Positions 46,721 to 54,738 of a stretch of 60,000 nucleotides of DNA are shown here, piece by piece. The position numbers were made by a program, and so were the translations under genes. The notes under the pieces are model-generated. The model saw only the letters and a program-made list of their open reading frames with translations, was not told where the DNA came from and made no database searches. Positions within the stretch are counted from its first letter, which is position 1. The number at the start of each line of letters is the position of its first letter. Source of the DNA: Bolinopsis microptera (taxonomy: Eukaryota; Ctenophora; Tentaculata; Lobata; Bolinopsidae); assembly GCF_026151205.1 (NCBI RefSeq), contig NC_087074.1, forward strand, positions 9,521,226 to 9,581,225, given 5' to 3'.

Positions 46721-47223
46721 AAAGATCATGAAATAAAGACTCTGCAAACATCTCAGAGAAATATTACCACCATAAAGAACAAAGAGGGAGTATCCTGGAC
46801 CCCGAAATCCACCACTTTTCTGTACTTTCAGAGGTACCAATGTGGCAGGAAACCAGGGCTCATGCTGCCGCTGAGCTAAAGCAGTAGAGGGGATGGCGGC
46901 TTCTCTAGGATCTAACACGTCCTGAAGCAGACCAACACTATGTCCCAACGCACTGGTGTTGGGATGTCTGCCCCCGGTGCCTGTCCGGGTCAATAAAGCA
47001 ATCAAGCATCATGTATGTTATGTTGAGCATTCTCAACCAACAAATGTGGAAACTCCCACGAAAAGACCAAAACAGATCTAAAGAGACACTTAACAACATT
47101 GGAAAAATAGACTTCAATTTGTTTATATAATTTAAAAAGCGTATATTATTGCCCACGTTAAGGGGCCTGTTAATAATTTAATAAATTATTAGCTATTTTA
47201 GATTTAATAATAATAATAATAAT
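46721..47223 (+). other. LINE A 3' UTR with two stem-loops and TAA tail
   Basis: CCCAAC...GTTGGG (46944-46963) and CCCGG...CCGGG (about 46974-46990) form adjacent hairpins, and (TAA)n ends the element at about 47205-47223. Short simple-repeat tails and 3' hairpins are the usual recognition signals for LINE reverse transcriptases. The second hairpin is kept in the truncated copy at 52127. Confidence 0.7.
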
Positions 47224-47760
47224 TAAGTTTCACCAAATTTTCTAATAAAGTTTAAATTTTTTATATAAAAAGTATTCAAACAATATACACACAATATTGA
47301 ATATCACAATGACCCTATATAAAATTAAATGTAAAAGAAAATCACATCAATATAAAATGAAAATCACACTTGGCCTTGTGGCTCCAATATATATTGACAT
47401 ACTTTTTTCTCGCACCTCTGTCTCCCACAATTTTCTACTAAAGTGGAAACGTAACTATGGGAAAATACGCCAAACAGATTGAATGGCCTGTGTGCAGTGG
47501 TGCAACGTTAATTGAACAAATTAAACACCTTTTTTAATTCTTATATCTTTAATACTTGATTTTAACATGGTTTATGGTTTTTACCGGCACCTGAATTTGA
47601 AAATGTTGTGTCATATGTTGTTTGATCAAGTTTTGTATAATATAATAGTGCTGGCGCGTATTTTGTGCAAATTTTGTAAGTATCTTAATAGAGGGGGTTT
47701 GACATACGTTGCATGCCACTTTTCGCACGCGAAGCGCGCGCCGCCGAAGCCGGAAAAAGG

Positions 47761-48013
47761 GCACAGGGGGGCTGAAACCAGGTTTTCGATCAAATGCTGC
47801 CATTTGTAGTCAAATGTCGCCAACAGTTGCCCTCATCCAATGAAATCACTGCATTTTGTAAGTCAGTATGCAAAATTGAATTACATATATTCATATGCGG
47901 AGCTTGGCTTACATAATGCAGCGATTTCATTGGACGAGAGCAACTTTTGGCGACGTTTGACTACACATGGCATGGCAGCGTTTGATCGAAAACCTGGTTT
48001 CAGCTCCCCTGTG
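47761..48013. mobile_element. 253-bp fold-back MITE
   Basis: The left arm starts GCACAGGGGGGCTGAAACCA and the right arm ends GGTTTCAGCTCCCCTGTG. Arms of about 90-100 bp pair along most of their length (for example TTTTCGATCAAA/TTTGATCGAAAA and AATGAAATC/GATTTCATT) around a 40-bp AT-rich loop. Non-coding; ORFs on both strands are by-products of the symmetry. Confidence 0.85.
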
Positions 48014-48276
48014 AGGGGCATAAAATGAAGGAAATCGGACTTTTTAGAGGGACGCATATTTTGTGTCCCTATTATCCTATTTGACCAAATATGGGAGTAA
48101 TTGACTGAGATCGCGCGCGCGTGCCACCAAAAACAGTTAAATGCATTCATGTTTTTAACCAAATTGCAATACTTGTGAGTTTACTTGGTATTTTTGAACT
48201 ATTTTTATTATTTAAATATATCTCTGATATTTGGGATACGTGACATGTATCAAAGGGGGGGGCCAAAAGTCAGTAT

Positions 48277-48435
48277 ACGTATTGCTCTATCCAGAGCCCT
48301 TGCGCTTGCAGTAGCGCGCGCCCGCTATGTAAAACAAGCGTCCCCGCGCCCGCATCGGCGCGAAAGCACATGGTTAGGTAAAGTATACTTCACCTAACCA
48401 TGTGCTTTCGCGCCACTTCGGGCGCGCTTGTTTCA
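48277..48435. mobile_element. GC-rich fold-back element with 23-bp perfect core arms
   Basis: GCGAAAGCACATGGTTAGGT (within 48357-48379) pairs with ACCTAACCATGTGCTTTCGC (within 48392-48414) around a 12-base loop, and the pairing continues imperfectly outward over GCGCGCCCG/CGGGCGCGC. The left flank TTGCTCTATCCAGAGCCC is the reverse complement of the ends at 49110-49130 and 49295-49318, showing a small family. Confidence 0.8.
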
Positions 48436-48599
48436 CAAGTCAAGAAAAGCACCTATCCACGAACCCCGATAAGAAGGTTCGTGCGCGCGTGCGCAGTGCT
48501 GACAACATCGTCTATGTAGCGCAGGTAGTCTTGGCACTTCTCCCTCCAGTATGTGCAGTAACCACTTTTCAGGTTTCTATAGTGTATAGTGACAGTGTA

Positions 48600-48977
48600 T
48601 AGGGGTTAATTAGGTATAAACTAAAGTCCAGCTGTACTTACACCTACATTCACAAGTATGCAAGCTCACCTGGTCTTGTAGCGCGATGCACTACTGGGTC
48701 GCGAGCGCGCATCCAATAATGCTTCTCGCAACCACAAATGCAGATCGGCGAGATGCGAAGGATTGACATCGTGAATCAACACCTGGTCCAATGAGCGGGA
48801 AACGGAGGACAAGGTCGGGTGACGTCATAGTCACGTGACCTCATAGGCTCATAATCACATGACCTCAGACCCAATCAATGATCAATTAGGTTTCGGCATG
48901 GTCAGCCCCCTGTCACCCGATCTTGAGGTGACGTACGACACCTCGTTTACGCAATCAATGTCTGAAAGGCTACACAC
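48600..48977 (+). repeat. Repeat B, copy 2, carrying a 105-bp insertion
   Basis: Matches 604-870. The insert 48675-48779 is flanked by CACCTGGT on both sides (48667-48674, 48780-48787), while copy 1 has this octamer once. Confidence 0.9.
48675..48779. mobile_element. 105-bp hAT-like MITE with proven empty site
   Basis: Begins CTTGTAGCGCGATGCACTAC and ends GATTGACATCGTGAATCAA; the ends are an imperfect inverted repeat (TTGTAGCGCGATG/TTGATTCACGATG). The 8-bp target duplication CACCTGGT fits the hAT superfamily, and the uninserted paralogous locus at 676-683 confirms the boundaries. Confidence 0.88.
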
Positions 48978-49007
48978 GTCGCATATGAGGACAAAAGCGC
49001 GGGTAAT

Positions 49008-49036
49008 TTTGGCACCACTGTAGAGTGGTGCCAAAA
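49008..49036. repeat. Hairpin TTTTGGCACCACT/AGTGGTGCCAAAA
   Basis: Thirteen-base perfect arms separated by a 3-4 base loop, next to a copy of the GCGGGCGCGCGC block. Probably a terminus of the GC-rich MITE family. Confidence 0.8.
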
Positions 49037-49065
49037 TCTTTGGGTGGGTTCATGGCTAGAGCCCT

Positions 49066-49135
49066 TTTTACCGCCGTGAGGCGGGCGCGCGCTACTGCAA
49101 GCGCAAGGGCTCTGGATAGAGCAAAAAGTATACCT
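49066..49135. repeat. GC-rich MITE block, copy 2
   Basis: CCGCCGTGAGGCGGGCGCGC, then CTACTGCAAGCGCAAGGGCT and CTGGATAGAGCAAA: the same string as at 49263-49318 and the reverse complement of 48283-48325. Confidence 0.85.
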
Positions 49136-49206
49136 ATGTTGGGTTGTATACCACTGCGGTTGCCGTGTTTCATATTTGAGACTTGTTGCTTTGCAAATGT
49201 CATACC

Positions 49207-49432
49207 TTAATTGACGATTTCACCTAACCATGTGCTTTCGCGCCGCTGCGGGCGCGCTTGTTACCGCCGTGAGGCGGGCGCGCGCCACTGCAAGCGCAAG
49301 GGCTCTGGATAGAGCAAATTGACGATGTCAATTCATGGCAGCTCGGCGCGGCACAGTAGCGCATCTCGCCGATCTCGCTGTGAGAAGCCTTATTAAGTGC
49401 GCGGCGAGGCACAGTAACGCATCGCGTTACAA
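49207..49432. mobile_element. 226-bp hAT-like MITE, related to the 105-bp one
   Basis: Flanked by perfect 8-bp duplications GTCATACC (49199-49206 and 49433-49440). The right end CGCATCGCGTTACAA is the reverse complement of a TTGTAACGCGATGCG terminus, matching the left end of the element at 48675. The left end is TTAATTGACGATTTCACC. The interior includes a copy of the GC-rich AAGCACATGG family (49222-49318). Confidence 0.82.
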
Positions 49433-49983
49433 GTCATACCGTACTTACTTTACCAACTCATTTGAGAATTCTGTCGCAAAAATTTGAAAATTCTGTGATC
49501 ACGGGCCACACTCAATCAATATTGAATTGTATACACTTTTTGTTGTATCACGTCGTGATCCCCCACTGTCGTTTTGCTATAGTAAATTTACGATGCCCCT
49601 ATAGAGTTTCAACGATACAGGGGGAGCCGCGCACTCTCGGTGGATCATACAACGTATGAAAAACTTTTATAAAATTTAGTACCCAGATCTTAATTTTTAA
49701 AGAAAAAAAGGGAGACCCCCAACCCATGTAGCTGAGACACCTCACAGCGAGTAGACCAAAGTGGCTTTTGCTTGTGAAAGATGTATCAACTACCCGCCGA
49801 GGCGGTGAATTGGAGTTTTCCCTGTGATCATTCCGTCCGCAAAATTTTACTTACTATAAAATTAGCTACATTAAATTATTTATAAAATGTACATAAACAA
49901 ACTTAAAAGACCTCATAGCTCGTCTTTTGAGGTATGAGATTGAAAAATATGTCATCCAGTTGACCAATGTTAATGGTTTGGCC

Positions 49984-50044
49984 CGGCGCGCGCTACTTCG
50001 TAGCACTTGCTGCATCGAGAAGAAAGCGGCGCGCGCTACTTCGA
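49984..50044 (+). repeat. GGCGCGCGCTACTTCG short repeat, two copies
   Basis: GGCGCGCGCTACTTCG occurs at 49984 and again at 50029 around AGCACTTGCTGCATCGAGAA. Related to the GC-rich blocks upstream. Nothing else is supported between 49441 and 50370. Confidence 0.75.
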
Positions 50045-50369
50045 AGAAATTTAGACGAGTAACATCCGTCAAGTCATCCAGTCCAAGGTGCTGGGCTTTT
50101 TGTCTTCCTCTGATTCCCTTAAGTGCTATAAGTGTGCTACGTAGCAGATCGAACCTGAATCGTATTCTGATGTGATTTTTGACTTGGCTCTTAGCTTCTT
50201 ATTGTTAGCTATCCTTTCAGATATATTATACGATCTACAAACACAGTGCAGAGTGGGCCCATACCTCCGGATGTTGTTAAGACTATTGGGACAAAGGACT
50301 CTTTCTCTGACTGAAGTACTTTCTTTTTATAGAGATCTTTCTTCTCTTTCTCATGCGCAATGTAAATAA

Positions 50370-50510
50370 AAACAAATATTTATTTGTTTTAGTTTAGGTT
50401 GAGGTTTTAAATCATAGTTTAAAATGTTAGTCATGTTTCATGGCAGAGAGATATCATGTGTATATATAGTAAGATGTGTTAGGGTCATCTCGATTTTGGA
50501 GGGATAGCAA
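50370..50510 (+). repeat. Repeat D, copy 2
   Basis: Same order and orientation of sequence words as 2380-2590. It includes a TATATATAGTAAGATG end like that of the MITE at 9825-10123, absent from copy 1, so another small insertion or a fused terminus is possible. Confidence 0.65.
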
Positions 50511-50711
50511 GTGCTTTTTAGATTTTATCCAGTGGCTTAAATGAATTTGAGTCGCAATTAGGATGAGTGACTCAGATTTTTATCGAATTTTTTTCCCTGC
50601 TCTTGCCGAAGGCAAAAAGATCGTAGGGAATAAGTAATCGGGTTTGGATATATGAGGTGCAAAATCGTCGTTTGAATGTGAGACAATTTTGTAAAACTTA
50701 ACTGAAGCTGA

Positions 50712-51626
50712 GATACTAGCAAAGCTGCACGTTTTTATCTAGCAACACACTTTTTTAGAAATTTTACCGGCGTATCCTCTAAAATCACCGAATTTGTCCA
50801 ATTTGAGGTATCCCCATCAACACAAAGGCAATTAGAACTCCTTAGTGAAAAAGGAGCATCCATTTGGTTATCCACACTCCCTCTAAAAGCATGTGGGTAT
50901 GTCCTTAACAAACAAGAATTCTTTGATGCCCTCTCACTCAGATATAATCTTACACTGTCTACAGCTAACAGAAGTCCCCCATGTGTATGTGGAAATCAAA
51001 ATCATATCAACCATACTCTAACCTGCAAAATCGGAGGCTACGTTTCACTTAGACACAATTCACTAAGAGATACAATAGCTGAACTCCTAACCACTGTTTG
51101 CAAAGACGTTGAAACAGAACCCCAGCTTCTCTCCGTTCCTCACACACTTGAACTATCTAATGGAACAAATAGACAGGATGGTGCAAGACCAGACATCAGT
51201 GCGAGATCGTTTTGGTCGCCGCTGGACAGGGCATTCACAGATGTAAGGGTACTTCACCCTCAAGCCCAGTCCAACAGTGACAAGAGCATCTCACAGATGT
51301 ACCAATCTCACGAGAAAAGCAAAAAACGTGAGTACAATGACAGAGTCCTCAATGTTGAAAAGGCTACCTTCACGCCACTGGTGTTCAGTACTACAGGAGG
51401 AATGGCAACTGAGGCTTCACAGTTTCTAAAACATCTCGCTGAAAAGATCAGCCTAAAGAAAGGCCAACGGTATTGTGATGTGATGTCATTTGTCAGACGC
51501 AGACTGCGTTTTGATCTACTCAGAACCTGTATAATCTCTATCAGGGGGTACAGAGGTACCAGAACCCTTCCACCCACGGCAATAAGTGATTTGGACCTTA
51601 ACCTGATCAACACTCTTAAACCCTAA
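50712..51626 (+). pseudogene. C-terminal part of a retroelement protein with putative PD-(D/E)XK-like nuclease domain
   Basis: An open frame of 305 codons with no upstream ATG, so it is 5'-truncated. It carries ASIWLSTLPLKACGYVLNKQ, FFDALSLRYN, a Cys-His motif CVCGNQNHINHTLTC followed by GGYVSLRHNSLRD, then EPQLLSV, ARPDISARSFW, AFTDVRVLHP and YQSHEKSKKREYNDRVLNVE. The RPD...FTDVRV...E..KK.. spacing recalls restriction-like endonucleases of RLE-type LINEs (R2/R4/CRE), where a CCHC motif precedes RPD...D. I recall similar uncharacterised proteins being abundant in cnidarian genomes. The nuclease reading is inference. A 3' UTR and 15-base A-tail follow. Confidence 0.6.
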
Positions 51627-51837
51627 AAGGTCATGGAGTGCTCTAGTTGGATGGGGGTCTAAACTGCTTTTTGTTGTGATGTGATTTAGTGGATTTTATA
51701 TTTATTATTACAAAGGGTTTTATTTTTATTTTTACCTCAGTTTTTAAATTTGTACCATTTTTACAGAATTTTATATAGGGTCATTGCTATATTATGTGTA
51801 TATTGTTTGAATATTTTATTAATATATAGTTAGCATT

Positions 51838-51852
51838 AAAAAAAAAAAAAAA
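51838..51852 (+). other. Poly(A) tail of the truncated retroelement
   Basis: Fifteen A residues, 210 bp after the stop at 51626. It marks the 3' end of the retroelement that contains the PD-(D/E)XK-like frame and shows insertion from RNA. Confidence 0.8.
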
Positions 51853-51922
51853 TTTGAGGGAGGGGTGCCAAAAGGGGAGGGGGCGCCAACAGGGGGGCAC
51901 ATTTTTGGCGGGGCCCCAACAG

Positions 51923-51939
51923 GCAACGTTACGCCACTG
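51923..51939. mobile_element. hAT-type terminus (element to the left)
   Basis: GCAACGTTACGCCACTG, the exact reverse complement of 52494-52510. CAGTGGCGTAAC ends are widespread hAT termini. The element body would extend leftward through GC-rich GGCGCCAACAGGGGGGCACA. Confidence 0.65.
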
Positions 51940-52126
51940 TTTCCACGTATATGCGATAATAGTAATAATATATGCGAATGAGCTGCTGCGCCAGAGAAGT
52001 ACAAGTAGAAGAAAATGCATCAAAATGCATCAAAACAGGTTAACCTCAAACTTTGGTGCTCAATTTCTCAGGAGTGCAGGGTCAGGTTTTGATGCGGTTT
52101 TTTTTTTCTACTTATTCCTCTCCTCT

Positions 52127-52377
52127 GGGATGTCTGCCCCCGGTGCCTGTCCGGGTCAATAAAGCAGTCAAGCATCATGTATGTTATGTTGAGCATTCTC
52201 AACCAACAAATGTGGGAACTCCCACGAAAGACCAAAACAGATCTAAAGAGACACTTAACAACATTGGAAAATAGACTTCAATTTGTTTATATAATTTATA
52301 AAGCGTATATTATTGCCCACGTTAAGGGGCCTGTTAATAATTTATTAAATTATTAGCTATTTTAGATTTAATAATAA
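52127..52377 (+). mobile_element. 5'-truncated LINE A copy (3' UTR only)
   Basis: Matches LINE A 46961-47223 with few differences, from GGGATGTCTGCCCCCGGTGC to the TAATAATAAA tail. The abrupt 5' start and retained 3' tail are typical of dead-on-arrival LINE insertions. Confidence 0.92.
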
Positions 52378-52493
52378 AAATCCTCTCCAGTAGCATTTTC
52401 ACATGTGTGAAAACTGAAAAATATATGTTTCCCCCTCTGGCCTTAAGTAAATGGCTGCTGGACCTAAGTTGCAGGAGACATTTCCGTTCTTTG

Positions 52494-52510
52494 CAGTGGC
52501 GTAACGTTGC
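52494..52510. mobile_element. hAT-type terminus (element to the right)
   Basis: CAGTGGCGTAACGTTGC followed by GGCGCCCCCTCCCC-like DNA, mirroring the terminus at 51923-51939. The matching right end was not found before 60000. LINE B may lie inside this element. Confidence 0.6.
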
Positions 52511-52930
52511 ATATAGGCGCCCCCTCCCCATCTCAAAGTTGAAAGGTAAAATTGGACAAATAAGGTGATTTTAATGGATCTGCTGTTAAAATCTCAAAAA
52601 AATCGTGTTTCTAGAGCAATTTTTCCAATAAGTTAAGTTTTTCAAAATTGTCCCACAATCTAAGGTGGTGTGGCGGCCTTTGGTGCACTTTTATATTGTT
52701 TCAGAAATTACAGACAAATATAAATATTAGGAATATCATCAAAAGCTAGGCGGAAGTAAAATGTTTTGAGGGATTTTTAAAACATTCTACAGTTCACAGA
52801 GTAGGGTTGTTCATTCCAGATTTTTGATTCGCTAAAAATAAATGCAGCATCTGTCTGTCTGAAATGTAGTACAGGAGGAACTGTAATCATTAACTAAATT
52901 TCGAACAGTAGCATCTTTTTGTGATAAACT

Positions 52931-54583
52931 ATGTCTAGAATACCAGTTGGCTCAAGACATTACAATCTGAGATATCGAGGGAATTCTGTTAAATTCCCCA
53001 GCAACGGCTCTTGTCCTACTGATAAATGTTCAAATTGTTTAACTCTATTAAGAGAGAATGATAGTCTTCGTCGGCAAATTTCTTTTCTCTATAAACAATT
53101 ATCAGAAAGTGACAGTGCACTCAAAGTTCCCCTCAGCGATGGTTCACTTATCCCTGTGTTGCCCCAGGTACCTGATCACTGTGAACAGTCTATCAATGTT
53201 CCCCTCAGTAATATGTCATCCTCGCATCTTGTTTCTGAGTTAACCCAAGAGCTATCCAAATTAGCAGAAGACAGTGAACATTCAGCAGAAATTATCAATT
53301 TGGAAAATCCCAAACACTCTGTAAATGGTGACAATGATGTGACCAACTCTATCAATCCATACCAAGATTTGAGTCGAGGAGTTTTTCAGTTTGTTGACAC
53401 TGCCAAGTTAGATATAGAAACCCACTATACTCATAAGTTTGAGAATAGGGCAGTTGCATATTACGGGGACTTTCCCTACGCTTACAATGGAGGCTTTCAT
53501 AACACAAGGCCAGTAGCAGACAATCCATACCTAAAGTCTATTTTAGAACGCTTACGCTCACAGTTCCCAAAATTGAAATTCAATAGTGCTATGATTACCA
53601 AGTATAGAAATGGTCAGCAAGGAATTCCCTTTCACTCGGATGACGAGAGGTCAATTTCACCAGGCTCCATGATCTCCACCATCTCTTTAGGGGCTACTAG
53701 AGTCCTAAGCTTCAGATCCAAACTTAGAGCTCATATTGCTGACCTCACCCTCTCCCATGGTGACATAATGAATATGACCAGACAATCCCAGACCAGCTTT
53801 GAACACAGCCTCATCCAGGACAAGTCTGAAACCATGAGAATAAGCATTACTCTGCGCCTAATTGATGGCAGCGCAACCTTATCTACTCTGTCTGATGTTT
53901 CCAGTCAAGTTAAGAACACTGAACCCTCGGCCCCTAAGACTAGATCAATAGAACATTCTGGTAAATCTTTGTGTGTCTACATTAGCTCTAGTATGTTCTC
54001 CAAATTAGAGGGAGAAAAGCTATCGTCCAAACATCATGAGGCACATGTATTCAGCTACCCTGGTGCCACAGCCAATGCAATCAATGAACGGTTTCAATCA
54101 GATGCAAGAAAAGACACTCTTAATACCAATCATGTGAAAAGCATTGTACTTATGTGTGGTACAAATGACGTGGACTCTATCCTGAACAGCCCTCGCAACA
54201 TGAGGACTAAACTTCTGTGCCCTGATAGTTTTTCTGGTGATGCTAGAGCTCTTGACTTTACAAACAATTGTATTGAAAAACTTGTACTTTTCCTTCACAA
54301 GTGGGCACCTGGAGCTGATATTAAAATTGTCAACTTATTACCTCGGGAGAGTTTCTCCAGAAACAAGGTTATAACTGATATCAATGAGTGTATATCAAAT
54401 CTGCAAAGAAAATACACCTATGTAAAACTGCTCTCAACCGAGACAAATCGTTTCTTGTTTAGTGATAAGAAAGGCTTTAGAAAATCGTCATTTTTTAGTA
54501 GTTATGGAGAGGATAATGTCCATCTCAATGATTATGGCATAGTTAAATTAGCAAGGCACTTGAAGTATCATGCACACCATTAG
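52931..54583 (+). CDS. LINE B ORF1: AlkB-like Fe(II)/2OG dioxygenase fused to SGNH esterase
   Basis: 550 aa. Residues 30-60 hold a CxxC (CSNC) and a short heptad region (LLRENDSLRRQISFLYKQL). Residues about 150-312 form an AlkB-like domain: NSAMITKYRNGQQGIPFHSD gives the N...Y and HxD (H235, D237), ISTISLGATRVLSFR the core strand, FEHSL the distal His (H292), and RISITLR the Rx5R (R303, R309). Residues about 345-545 form an SGNH/GDSL hydrolase: YISSSMF (nucleophile Ser), YPGATA (Gly), MCGTNDVD (Asn, 410-413) and EDNVHLND (D528, H531). Family knowledge: AlkB enzymes oxidatively demethylate N-alkylated bases in DNA or RNA, and esterase domains occur in CR1-type ORF1 proteins. The combination implies an RNP protein with demethylase and hydrolase activities; substrates are unknown. 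All expected catalytic residues are visible and the frame is intact. Confidence 0.93.
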   Translation: MSRIPVGSRHYNLRYRGNSVKFPSNGSCPTDKCSNCLTLLRENDSLRRQISFLYKQLSESDSALKVPLSDGSLIPVLPQVPDHCEQSINVPLSNMSSSHLVSELTQELSKLAEDSEHSAEIINLENPKHSVNGDNDVTNSINPYQDLSRGVFQFVDTAKLDIETHYTHKFENRAVAYYGDFPYAYNGGFHNTRPVADNPYLKSILERLRSQFPKLKFNSAMITKYRNGQQGIPFHSDDERSISPGSMISTISLGATRVLSFRSKLRAHIADLTLSHGDIMNMTRQSQTSFEHSLIQDKSETMRISITLRLIDGSATLSTLSDVSSQVKNTEPSAPKTRSIEHSGKSLCVYISSSMFSKLEGEKLSSKHHEAHVFSYPGATANAINERFQSDARKDTLNTNHVKSIVLMCGTNDVDSILNSPRNMRTKLLCPDSFSGDARALDFTNNCIEKLVLFLHKWAPGADIKIVNLLPRESFSRNKVITDINECISNLQRKYTYVKLLSTETNRFLFSDKKGFRKSSFFSSYGEDNVHLNDYGIVKLARHLKYHAHH

Positions 54584-54738
54584 AATACTGCTGAATACTG
54601 ACATAACACTCCTACCATCAGTTTTATTTTTACAGTACGACATCCAGACAAATACAACCTGCTTTTATTCTGTTTTTTAGTTTAAACACAACTTTACAAC
54701 TTTTATTCATTCCATTGTGAATTAATAAGATTCACAAG

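Larger units (their letters stand above)
40000..47223 (+). mobile_element. LINE A: apparently intact two-ORF non-LTR retrotransposon
   Basis: Contains intact ORF1 (40494-43340) and ORF2 (43337-46720) overlapping by four bases, a 3' UTR of about 500 bp, and a TAA-repeat 3' tail (ending near 47223). The last 263 bp recur as a 5'-truncated fragment at 52127-52377, which fixes the 3' end. The 5' boundary is uncertain; 40000 is a guess. An ORF1 with RRM-like and CCHC motifs, plus a C-terminal Cys-His motif in ORF2, resembles the I/Jockey group, while the PHD-like finger is reminiscent of CR1. Confidence 0.85.

Noticed and set aside
47549-48162. Several 60-90 codon ORFs on both strands with related peptides.
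   Set aside because: They arise from the two arms of one fold-back MITE read in opposite directions.
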